NCBI RefSeq assembly: GCF_020536995.1
Contig: NC_068369.1
Location: forward strand, 17,424,921-17,488,920
Direction: 5' to 3'
Source of the DNA: Dreissena polymorpha
Lineage: Eukaryota > Mollusca > Bivalvia > Myida > Dreissenidae
DNA length: 64,000 nt
Shown: positions 45,295 to 56,193 of the stretch, piece after piece
Layout of the letters: each line of letters begins with the position of its first letter
Position numbering within the stretch: position 1 is the stretch's first letter
Position numbers and translations under genes: made by a program
The notes under the pieces: generated by a model
What the model was told of the DNA's origin: nothing
The model's input: the letters and a program-made list of their open reading frames with translations, nothing else
The model's database searches: none

Positions 45295-45600
45295 AGAAAT
45301 ACTCAAAATCAATGAATATTTCACAAATTATTTCGTAAAACAAAGTGAAACCGATAAACAAGCAGTGTTCCTTATAGGAATAGTCACAATTTCAACGCTA
45401 GATGTGGTTTGTTAACATAGATAAAACAACGTATAACGTGTTTATTATTTTTTGTTGCACAATGTATTCCATTTTAATTTCCCGCAACGGTATCTATTCA
45501 TACGACACACAAACACTATCTTAGTACATGAACAAATTGTCTCGCATAAAAACAAACAGAGCATATTGTACCTTGTTAAATTAATGTTATCGTTGAAATT
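45295..45600. repeat. Single-arm relative of the 29868-30355 fold-back
   Basis: Shares ACTCAAAATCAA, TATTTCGTAAAA, CAGTGTTCCTTATAGGAATAG, TCAACGCTAGATGTGG, TTTTAATTTCCCGCAACG and ACACACAAACACT with one arm of that element. A partial copy upstream of the receptor gene. Confidence 0.65.
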
Positions 45601-45701
45601 TTGGCTAATGCTATATTTGACATTGATTTTGTTATGTATTAACTTTATTTTTCGAAACAGTTAACGAACTTTTCGTTGCCTTTGATGGTTAATTTGCTTT
45701 T

Positions 45702-46201
45702 AAAGGGGCGGTCAAACAGATTGCTATATATCACGAAAACAAGAAAAGTTATAAAATACCGTATTAGCTTAAATTGATTAAAAATATCACGACTAGTATA
45801 TTGCATTACTTGAAAAATGTTGTTAAGTTTTCATATTTTCAGTAGATTCGGTAATACAATTTTACTGAGTATGTCTACCAGGTAATTTGGAGAGTTCTGT
45901 TGTTGTCGTTATATTTTGTGAAACTACGAGAATTGCTTATATACAGCATAAAATACAATGCTCGTTGTATGGACATGGTTGGTCGAGTGGTCTAACTGAA
46001 AGACTTTTTACTCTTTTTACTTCAGGACACCAGGGGTCAGTAGTTCAATCTCTGTTCAGGGTTACTTTTTTCCTTTTTTTTTCTTTTTTTCTTTTTTTCT
46101 GGAGATTTTTAGATCCAATGTTTAAAATTTATCAATATAAAGAATTTAATGACGGTATTTTAGAACTTTGTTTTTTCGTCAATCTGATTGACTTCCCCTT
46201 T
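45702..46201 (+). mobile_element. tRNA-headed element with TIRs, copy 2 (500 bp)
   Basis: Ends AAAGGGGCGGTCAAACAGAT and, inverted, AAAGGGGAAGTCAATCAGAT. Inside, an A box (TTGGTCGAGTGG, 45979-45990) and B box (AGTTCAATCTC, 46042-46052), followed by T-rich runs. The segment AGATCCAATGTTTAAAATTT near 46110 matches the inverse of 52130-52165, linking it to the copies at 35473 and 52106. Confidence 0.72.
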
Positions 46202-48021
46202 AATGCCGCGGTCGGATAATGTTAGATTACGGAATGTATCTTATTTTATGTGTCTGATTTTCTTTATGTTGAGATGGGACGTAATTTAAATCAAATTAAT
46301 CACACTAAACAAAAATAAGCGGTTACTGGTTGTTTTGTTGTTGAATTCTTGATTGATGCGGTTGGGGAAAAATAGAGCTTTTGTATCTGGAGAAAACCCC
46401 ATGCTGCCTGTCATAATTGTACTCATCAGCCCAAAAGTCAACGATACTTGTTTTGTAGCTCTTGAGAACAAACAACAAGATGTACAACTATTTTGGTATT
46501 GCTTTGTGTTTTTTTCTCTACATATTTCCAAATTCGAATATAAAAGTATGACAGCAATTGTGTCATGTAGCCAGTAAATACGTACATGTGAAATTGAAAA
46601 ACATGTACTTGTTTGCTCCTTCAAATGTGGTTTTTATCATATGTTTTGGAAAATATTTATATTTATCAATCCTTCCTATTTTTGTATACCTCATCACTGC
46701 TTCATTATCAAATAAAACAAAATCGTGCTTACTTGTTTTCTGCCATGGCGGTAGCACACCTTTAATACAATATATCTAGAACATACGTGACAGGAGCGAT
46801 CAGCCTTGACAATGCGAGACTAAGATAAAGGATACATGATTGCGCATCTTGGGTAAACGTCTAAAAATAAGGGCCCGGTATTAAACTCTCCAGTTGTGTA
46901 ACGTCTGATAATTGTTACACTGATCACATTTTGGCGACTGATTTTCGCTCAAAATACAAGGAAAACTTCTCAAAAACTAAAAATGAATCCATTTGAGATT
47001 TACTCAATAATAATCATTAATACAAAGCGTGAATTAGCTGTCATTGAAAATAAGTTAATGATATTATTGAAATTTCCTTTTATATAACTGATTCTTGTAT
47101 TGGAAGGCAAATGTCACATATCAATATGGTTAAAAACTAATAGCGAAAGTAAATTAAAAAATAATAATATCATATACATGTATTGTTATGCTAATTACAA
47201 AATATATGCCTCATTCTATAAACAATTTTTGAAAGCAATATTATTTGCATATCATCATATTTCACTCAAAGGATTTTAACATTATAGATTTAATACCATC
47301 TGTGTAAGAAGGTTAGTCTTTATAAATAACTCGACTAAACCACAAGCATAAAATGACACAGCCGCAAACTGAATTTATTCGGATATACATCAAGGTGTCT
47401 GCGCAATTTTTAAGAAATTTTAGAATTACTGCATCGGTTGGGGAATAAGTTACACCGTAAAATACCACGTTTACACAATAATACTATGATATATGATCGC
47501 AAAGAATTGCGTTTTGTAGGTGCATTCGCTTTTCACCACGCCAACACAGGGTCAATAGCCGCCCTCGATGTAGAAAGCTTTGTATGTTGTCATCTTAACG
47601 AACATGTCTGGATTCATCCGGCACTCCGTTTTTTCCCAACACCAAAATAATTCACGAAATGGACACTCTTTCAATTAAAATAAACATCCGGAAATTGTGG
47701 ATATATCAAAATTCTACTCAACTTACGTGGGTCTAGTTTATTAATTCAGTAGTAACGCATTCACCGAATGATTTTATTAACTTCGCAATAAACACGTTGC
47801 GTTATAATTTGCTTCTCAACTCATCGCGGCATTGAAATTATCATTATTGATTGTTGTCTTTGTAGGCTTACTAAACACATAAGTTCTCTCTGTTAATAAG
47901 TCTTATCATAAAATACATCTTTAAACGTGAATAACCTATTTTGGTCAGTTTGCATTCCCTAAAACACGAACATTTTATCAATTCTATTAGCAGTCAATGT
48001 TCTCGCCGCATATGGAAATAT
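46202..48021. other. Intergenic, no feature seen
   Basis: AT-rich sequence with only short chance frames. Nothing recognised. Confidence 0.45.
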
Positions 48022-48342
48022 CAATGCGGGGAATAACGTGGTCAGTTTTGTGAAAAAATGGCCGCCGATGCCTCGATTCGATAGAGAAATTGAGTCTTCA
48101 AACAGGTACATCTACCTTATTACTTACTTGTTTTTATTCGGATAACGACTATCATAGGGCCAACCGGAAGCGGTTTCAGCGAGTATCAACCGTTTGCCGC
48201 TGGTTGGTCTGAGTGTGGAGATAACTCATGGAATATTTCGCGATTTCCTGAACCGTCAGAATTGAAGACTCAATTTCTCCATCGAATCGAGGCATCGGCG
48301 GCCATTTTTTTTTCAAATCTGATCACGTGATTCCCCGCATTG
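48022..48342. repeat. About 320-bp fold-back element
   Basis: Left arm CAATGCGGGGAATAACGTG to GAAATTGAGTCTTCAA (about 80 bp) pairs with the right arm TTGAAGACTCAATTTCTCC to CCCCGCATTG. The loop holds a nested imperfect hairpin, CCAACCGGAAGCGGTTT with AACCGTTTGCCGCTGGTTGG. Non-coding. Confidence 0.85.
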
Positions 48343-49595
48343 AATACAAATATCAAAATCCGTCTAAGACTGCTTCGATAAAGCATAACTTTAAGCTAAT
48401 CAAAATTCTAAACAAATGTTGGTGTAATATGAGCTTTGTCAGATGGAGATAATATGCATTAGTCTTTTGTTGTGATTTTTATTTTAAAGGTAAATTACAG
48501 TTATACTTCATATAGATCTAGTTGGAGGCTTCCAATTCAAAGGAAGGTTTCGTATTGAATATATTATTTGCATCTATGTCGTGGATAATTTTAAGTGTTG
48601 ATAACTTTAAGTGTTTTCTTTTATTTTTCACCTTTTGTGGTCCTGCCATATCTTGCTCAAACATGTTCAGTGTGTTTTAATTATTTGATAATTATAGCGG
48701 TTTTTGAAAACCGATGACATCTGTTTGGTTTTTAATAAAACACAGACGTGTTTGTGAATCGATTGTCGTAAATCATTTAAAATAAATAGTTTTTCAAACA
48801 AATATAGCCGCAGATGGGAAAGGCAAGTTTCAGCAATTGCATGTATACTTGATCACAAACAAAAGATATCTTAGCTGTATACCGCGCAAATTTTAAGTTC
48901 CAGCGTCACTTGCAATGGTTCTTACGTTTCAACAAATGAATAGGCCATGATGATGCTGAAAATAAGAATTTATGATGTTGCATAAATTTATTAATCATAT
49001 TGTATTCATATATAGCTATCATAAACTGCTTACAAGATGTACATGTAGGACATCATTTGAAAACAAAAGCAATCGGTACTGAACTAGTTCAATCTGATCA
49101 ATTCATGTTGCTTACCTACGTATTGCTATTTCAGAATATCATAGTTTTCAGAAAAGTTTAATTGTGCAAACTGTTGTCAAATTATGAAAATAATGGAAAG
49201 TTCATAATCAAATCGTATCGTAACAAACAATGTTTTTACATGTTACCTACACAGGTCAGCAAGACAGTATTCACTAAAACAGCGAAATTCAAGACAATTC
49301 AATTCAATGTTTTATTAGAGTCTCATTCGCAATACATATACAATTAAAATACATATAAAAGCACAGTTACATGTTTGCGACCAATCATAATATGATTTAT
49401 AAGAGACTATATAATTACATACATGTTTACTTAAACTTCATACAGAGAAGTACGGATATTTGGAAATATACGGATTTCTTAATCCTTTTTAATTTTGATA
49501 TTGTTATTTTATGTTTTTTTTATTTGCAACAACATTCTATATGGAATTTTCTATAACACGTATAGCAGCAGAATACAACTTCGAAAAATAAAGTT
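48343..49595. other. Intergenic, no feature seen
   Basis: AT-rich; no supported gene or repeat. Confidence 0.45.
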
Positions 49596-49596
49596 T

Positions 49597-49670
49597 GCCT
49601 CCTCCGTGAATCGAACACGGGAGTTTTCGATTCAAAAGCGTAAGCTTAAAGGTTACAATACAGAGGTAAT
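49597..49670 (-). tRNA. tRNA-like fragment (degenerate)
   Basis: On the minus strand CCCGTG TTCGATT CACGG forms a good T arm with a canonical T loop, followed by AGGAGGCA like a 3' acceptor half. The 5' part does not fold into a tRNA, so this is a tRNA-derived remnant or chance. Confidence 0.3.
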
Positions 49671-50440
49671 TATTTATTTATACCAAATCTTTACATGAAA
49701 TGGATCAATGCAATAAAATCACTTTTTAAAAGCATGTACAAAACAATAAAATATTATATTAAACGTTGGATTGATTGTATACAACCCAGGATGTCTTGGA
49801 TGTTTACGGACCATCATCTATATAAAATAATACAATACATAAAGCAATTGAATAAGTGTAATTTGAAACATAATTGACCAACATTATAAAAATACAGAGT
49901 CACCCATTATGAAGGAGTATGCGCACAAAACACCGGGGTCGAGTTGCCGTGGAAATATCAGCTGATTAAAGCTGTAATAGCAATTTCGTGTCAAAAAGAA
50001 CAATGTGTCATTAGTTGCCTGTATGATTGATGGCGCCGATGTAACACACGAGTGTAGTCACTGGTGGAACATGGGTAGGCGTTGTTGTATGATTATATTT
50101 CAATACTTTAAAATAAATATATAGTCTTAAGCAAAAGATCATGATTTGTTTAGTAACCGTCCAATAAACTGTGTATAATATATATGCGGAGGTGTATAAA
50201 AATCGGAAGTTTCACATATATGTCTTGTATAAATTGCATTTTCAAATGGGGATATCGTATATTATGTCGTTTGTTTTTCATCACCTCTTTAATTCATATG
50301 ATATTATTAATAATAGTATAAATTATGTATTCATTACTGTAGATACTACAACCTTCCGACGTGAACTCATACAAATAAGTTATTTCATATAATTTATTCT
50401 TCATAATTTATTCATCCATATGTCGCAGTATACATTAACT
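49671..50440. other. Intergenic, no feature seen
   Basis: AT-rich sequence between the tRNA-like fragment and the candidate exon; nothing recognised. Confidence 0.4.
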
Positions 50441-50449
50441 CTTATGTAA

Positions 50450-50569
50450 TCATATATCCTGTCGACGATAGAATAACCAGGCCGCAACAAACAAGAGGAC
50501 AAAAGCTCCCAAAAATCGAATGAAACTGCCATAGTTATATTGTAGATTTCTATTGATATGTTTATTATG
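50450..50569 (-). CDS. Candidate terminal exon coding a tail-anchor helix
   Basis: The minus strand reads NLQYNYGSFIRFLGAFVLLF, then VAAWLFYRRQDI and TGA at 50450-50452, after a possible acceptor ATCAATAG near 50570. A helix followed by basic residues and an immediate stop is typical of tail-anchored proteins. Two minus-strand AATAAA signals lie 35-55 bp downstream (near 50400-50410). No partner exons found; a lone pseudo-exon is possible. Confidence 0.35.
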   Translation of the reverse strand, partial: HNKHINRNLQYNYGSFIRFLGAFVLLFVAAWLFYRRQDI

Positions 50570-50599
50570 GTTAATCGCTTAATTCATTCGATTTAAAGG

Positions 50600-51745
50600 A
50601 AGCTAAAAGAACGTTTGAAAGCAATGGTCCATGACACACAAATAACAAATGAATCGAAAATAAGAACGAATAAGCATAAACCATGTACGGTTTTAACGGA
50701 AATCCAAGAAAAAGGCAATTGAGGTGTTAAACAATGCACGTAAATATTACAAAACTGCTATAAGGCATCGAGAATTTACTGACGCGGCAGATAAACCATT
50801 CAACATATTTGAACAAGATTACTGCTGATTTTACATAGCATCATTTCGATCAAAGCATCCGCCAAACTTTTTATTGCGCAACATTTATTTTCAATTGTAA
50901 ATTTATTATTAATAGTGTTTAATAATCTATTATTAATAGTGTTTAATAAAACATCATTTAACAAACATTTTTTATTGTTAATAAAATGGCAGAGTTGTAT
51001 TTTCTTCTTCAATAAACGATATTATAAAATATATTTTATCGACTACCTATAATGTTGTGTTCTTCAAAAAAATGTGTAATTGGCGATCCAATTTAACACA
51101 GCGCGTGAAACCAATTAAGTTATTGCAAAATCACTCTTCAAACATAACATGTCAATTATAACTATTTATCAATGACATTATTTCCGTAAAGAGTACGAAG
51201 TAAAACAATATAAAATGTTAAACCTCTATTTGAATATAATAGCCTTTTATCATATCGATAAATGACACCCTTTGAAAGGCAGCGTAAACTATTGGCTTTG
51301 TAAATACATGTTCTCAGGTTAAAATGTATAAAGTTATAATCTTACATTAATTTATGATTCAGAGTAAACAACATTGACAAAGATGTGAACATCACCTAGA
51401 AGTTATATATACATTTTCGATCAGACGTTTACATAGCGGTGCATTAAGGGTCAAATCTATACTCTTTTATTTGTATTTCCAATCGAGTAGTATGACTGAG
51501 TCTGATAGATGTTGCTTAAACTCAAATGATATGCACACTTCGTAATATAATTTTTAGTTGTTCGCTTGCAAGTCGGTCTGCTCTTAACTACGCTAAGAAC
51601 GATAACCACCGCATCTGCCTGTTTATACTTCACCACTGGTACACTGCAGACAGTGAGTGTGTGTGTGTAATCAAGTGTTATACAGCTTGGGCGATGACAT
51701 TTGCCAGTTTGTCATTGAAATCTGTACATATTGGTTGCTTTCAGA
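50600..51745. other. Intergenic, no feature seen
   Basis: AT-rich. A short repeated phrase AATAGTGTTTAATAA occurs twice near 50911-50950. Confidence 0.4.
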
Positions 51746-51932
51746 GAAAACAGGGCTTAATGCATGTCAAATATGTGGTGTCCTAGATTAGCCTGTGCAC
51801 ACTGATTAGCCTGTACAATGCACACAAGCTTATCAAGGACGACACTTTCTGAAAAACGATGGTGTTTTTCGTTTAAAGAGATTCTCTGGTACTGGGATAA
51901 CAGATAATGCATATGCATTAAGCCATGTTTTC
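51746..51932. mobile_element. MITE with 20-bp TIRs
   Basis: Ends GAAAACAGGGCTTAATGCAT and ATGCATTAAGCCATGTTTTC, inverted with one mismatch. The interior has GATTAGCCTGTGCACACTGA, a degenerate palindrome, and CAAGGACGACACTTTCTG, phrases I remember from common bivalve repeats. Confidence 0.82.
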
Positions 51933-52105
51933 CCAAAATGAAGCTTAAATTATCTTTTCTATTAATGATTTCAAAAAAAAGAAGATAAAGGTGATCAAAA
52001 CTTCAAAGTAACCTCGCAGACAAGGCAAAATAACTTTTAAAATCAAATAAACAACCAATGAGTGCTAAAGTTTTACCTTGTGGCATTTTCAGTAAACATC
52101 TAAAA

Positions 52106-52423
52106 GGAACCTTTTCACAGTTTGTTATTAAATGCTTAATATTGATAAATGTAAACATTGGATCTTAAGAGCTCCATTAAACCAAACAAGAATAAAATTA
52201 AAGAAACAAAACAAGTTACCCTCAACTGGGCTCAAACCACTGACCCCTGGGATAAAAGTCTATCGTTTAGACCACTCGGCCATCCGTGCTCATACAATTA
52301 GAGATGTTTTTTATACTTTATATAAGCAATCCTCGTAGAATAAAAAAATATAACGACAACAACAAAACTGTCCAAATTATTAAATCGTTTAATTTTGTCA
52401 ATTTACCAAAACGTGAAAAGGTC
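52106..52423 (-). mobile_element. tRNA-headed element with TIRs, copy 3
   Basis: Ends GGAACCTTTTCACAG and CGTGAAAAGGTCC, inverted. The minus strand has A box TGGCCGAGTGGTC (complement of 52270-52282) and B box GTGGTTTGAGCCC (complement of 52228-52240). Same organisation as 35473-35900. Confidence 0.75.
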
Positions 52424-54150
52424 CATGTAATGTCTTCAGACTTGCAAATTGAATGAGATAAATACACTGTGACATCATGAATAACTTACAGGTTTAGCGG
52501 TTGCCTGTTTGCCTGGGGCCAGTCGATTTAAGCCCAGGGAACTCAATTTCAAAAGTTGGTTACAGTTGAGCTAAAAAGCTTGGCAGCTAGCTTTTTCAAA
52601 GCTTGAACAACTCAATCCAATTAAACAAAGAATACTTATTGGCGACTGTGGATAAATTAGGCCTAGGAAATGGTTAAATTCCGGCTCACAACAAGACATG
52701 ATGCATTTAAAGTCTGTCATGTCGGCAGAAGTGTTACTTAATAATTTAAAGAAAAAGATAAAGTAGTAGATGCACATGGCACAGTATGTACATGATTCTA
52801 GGCTTGTTATTCTTTAGCAAGGCAACCAAAATTCTAAAGATGGTTGCCAGTGCAGCAACCAATTGCGAAAAAAAGAGACATATTGTTGTTATTTTGTCTA
52901 AGTTATCTCTATAACATAAATATGAGGTTAAACAGTACACACACACATCTCGACTGTGCTGTAAGACACACTCTTTATAAATTTGAATGGGCTGTGTTCC
53001 TTTCAAACTTGCAATATAAAAAGCTATAACATAATTTTGAAAACTGAGTTGCGTCTAAGATTATGCAAAAGCGAACAACTTCAGTGCCTTCAGCGCTTTT
53101 ATTCAGTTTTCTTGTCAATCGTTTACACGTGTTGTTAAATGTTTGCTTGGTGTTTTACACGATACATATATTCGCGCACTGTAATAAGAAAAGAATATTA
53201 AAACTTTATATTTACTATATTTGCACTGCATTTGTAAACCGTTAACAAAGTCCTCTGTGTTTGTATTTATTGTTTGTCTTTAAAATGTTTTATTTTAATG
53301 CTCATCGCCTATACGAATTTTAGCACCCGGTACGAATGAAGAAATGTTCAAAATTTGAAAGCTTTATAACGAATCCAGTAAAAACTCATTTACTTTCTAT
53401 ACAAATGGTAATATCATTCACTGAAATTTAAGTCATACAATGATCAAATCTTAACAGATTGACAAGCATTATTTTTAGTTAATCACTTAGTAAGTAGCTA
53501 TATTTCGACGTGGAACAGTATTCACTCGAATTGATGTACACAGCAAATAAGGAATATAATCGCGCTACAAAATTGGTTAACAAAACAGTCGTAAGCGAAA
53601 AATCATGCAATTTGCTTCACTGATTTTTTATTATAATCGTATGATAATAGTATTACATTTGAGTTCATTTATAAAACGTATTACCAGAAGTCCACAATTT
53701 AATTAAATTTTATTCGGTCCGTTTATGATAACTATGGACTGTATAAATGTTAACCTACCCACTATAAATTGAGTTATTCCCTAATGCAAATACAAATAAC
53801 AAACCAAGACATGATTTCAGATAATTTTCAAAATAACTTTAAATTTAGAATGTCATTAAGCAATTTGATTTAGATGAGCTCAAGGATTTAATCTTATCCA
53901 AGTTGGAACTATTATAATGCATGTGTAAAATAATTCTAGGCAACGAGTTATTTATCTCACTACTGCTTTACTAAACTATTTTTTTCAATTCAATAACAAC
54001 ACCCCTTTTATTATAATATAATGCGATAAAGATTGGAGTTATATCAGATAAACTTCAACAAAACAAAATCCTCTACCATTTAAATAGATTTTATTCATAG
54101 TACACACATTTAATATCTATGTAATGTTTACACAAAATAACATTTTATCC
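52424..54150. other. Intergenic, no feature seen
   Basis: AT-rich, no coding segment or clear repeat. A minus-strand AATAAA near 54090-54096 could serve the candidate exon just to the right. Confidence 0.4.
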
Positions 54151-54198
54151 ATAAATAAAGTTTCACTTCACCCGTATTGATTCAAATGTAGATCTGCT

Positions 54199-54211
54199 CA
54201 TGCTTTCTCGC
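54199..54211 (-). other. Candidate last exon of receptor 2
   Basis: The minus-strand acceptor TTTATTTATTGCAG precedes GCGAGAAAGCATGA. In the phase left by the receptor 2 transmembrane exon it would read CEKA and stop. Position, strand and phase fit; the exon is too short for certainty. Confidence 0.28.
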
Positions 54212-55094
54212 CTGCAATAAATAAAGTTTTCTTTACAACAGCTACTAACTCGATGGGTAAAAAGCACTTTTCAACATGTTTTGACAAATAAACTTCTTCA
54301 TATATATTTTAATGCGTTTTTGAAGTCTATATGAGTACACATGTATCGTCCGTGCATTATTGGTTAATTCACACCACTTGGTTTAGATACTAAATTAATA
54401 ACTAAGACAATTCATATTATTTATGTCTGACATGCATATATACCCTACATAATACAACATTAAAATCAACATTCGGTTGACCAAGGTGACGAGCCTTTCA
54501 AGCTCTTCGACAGACATTTCTTGTAAGACATCCCTATCTGTTAACACTATTGATTATGTCCGTAGAACTCATACCTAATCATAGGTACATTCTAATCAAA
54601 ACGCGCATCGGCCATTGTCCGTTTGCTGAACGCCCAGATTTGTCATACAGTTATAACGTAAACATTCGTATTTTGTATGACCAGGCATGCACATTAAGCC
54701 AAACAATATCAGCACATGGATGGACATCAATTTGCTCAAAATAACTAATCGAATATAATTGTACAGAATGGTTGATTTATGTTCATCCATTTGTTAAGTA
54801 AAACATCTTTATGAATAGATATCGCTTTTTCAGACCGAATATCGACTAATGACCTTAACAGGGCTTTCAGTAAGACACAAATGTCATTTAAGCTCTTTAT
54901 TCTAAATAGCAGTGACACTGTTAATTTAATCTCGTCGTCTGTCCAATTACAAAAATAACCCAGAATATTAAAGCCTATTATACATCTAACAAATACAGGG
55001 TATACGCATCAAATAAGTATGCAATTAGAAACGTGCTAAGATAAGAACAGGGTAACACATTCTGCTTAGCATTCATCATGGGTGGCTCACTTAC

Positions 55095-55235
55095 ATGAGG
55101 TACGCATTCGTCGCCATTTGAGAAGGAACACCTAGGCCGCAGAAATACCAACGACCACGATGACCGACCCCAGTACAACACCTACGACAACGCCCGGTGA
55201 AACGGGATGCAAAGTGTCAAAGTTCTTGGGAGAAG
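55095..55235 (-). pseudogene. Transmembrane exon, receptor 2, with internal stop
   Basis: 141 bp. ASPKNFDTLHPVSPGVVVGV, VLGSVIVVVGISAA, TAG, VFLLKWRRMRTS, then donor GTAAGT. The same length and donor as receptor 1; the stop sits in the second half of the helix. Confidence 0.82.
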
Positions 55236-55275
55236 CTGAAATATAAGTACTTAACAAGGGACAAAATTGTCACAA

Positions 55276-55966
55276 AACCAGGTTTTCATTGTGAAAAAAA
55301 AATCTGATAAAGGGAGAAAACTCAAACTGAACTTTTGAAATGACCAAAAAAAATTAACCCCCTTTGTAAGTTTTTTTTTTTTTAAATCTATTTTTAGTCG
55401 TGGCGACCTTGACATTGGAGATATTGACGTGATTCTTTCGTGGGACACACCGTCCCATGATGGTGAACAAATGTGCCAAATGATTTTAAAATCTCACAAT
55501 GAATGACATAGTTATGGCCAGGACAAGCTCATTTATGGCCATTTTTGACCTTTGAACTCAAAGTGTGACCTTGACCTTGGAGATATCGACGTAATTATTT
55601 CGCGCGACACACCGTCCAATGATGGTGAACAAATGTGCCAAATGATTTTAAAATCTGACGATGAACGACATAGTTATGGCTCGGACAAGCTCATTTATGG
55701 CCATTTTTGACCTTTGAACTCAAAGTGTGACCTTGACCTTGGAGATATCGACGTAATTATTTCACGCGACACACCGTCCAATGATGGTGAACAAATGTGC
55801 CAAATGATTTTAAAATCTGACAATGAACGACATAGTTATGGCCCGGACAAGCTTATTCCACCAGCCCGCCAGCCCGCCAGCCAGCCAGCCCGCCAGCCCG
55901 CCAGCCAGCCAGCCCGCCCGCATTCGCCAATCTAATAACCAGTTTTTTCCTTCGGAAAACCTGGTT
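55276..55966. mobile_element. TIR element with 162-bp internal repeats (pearl-like)
   Basis: Perfect 12-bp ends AACCAGGTTTTC / GAAAACCTGGTT. Inside are about 2.9 tandem units of 162 bp (for example CAAAGTGTGACC at 55559 and 55721), then a CCAGCCCG-rich tract at 55858-55920. The right end also folds on itself (AACCAGTTTTTTCC with GGAAAACCTGGTT). TIRs plus ~160-bp tandem cores recall the bivalve pearl elements; that is a family-level guess. Confidence 0.82.
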
Positions 55967-56193
55967 AAAAAGTTGTATTATACGCAATATAACAGCGCGT
56001 GTATCACGTATTACAAACGATCACAATCATTACAAAAAACTGATAAATAAGCAAACGTTAAAGAACTGTCTACTGTCATTCTTTATAATGGCTGTTAAAT
56101 GTTCTAAAACAACTTATTTTGCATTATGCAATTTGGTCTGACGTGCATATTCCAAACTAGCATTACAGTGCTTTTGAAACAGAACGAAATTAA

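Noticed and set aside
45887-46219. 110-residue plus-strand frame
   Set aside because: Reads through the tRNA-headed TIR element and its T-rich runs.
47438-47650. Small plus-strand frame MGNKLHRKIPRLHN
   Set aside because: No motif, composition or splice signal supports it.
55714-55935. Frame ending in PARQPASQ repeats
   Set aside because: Reads the 162-bp repeat and the CCAGCCCG tract of the TIR element.
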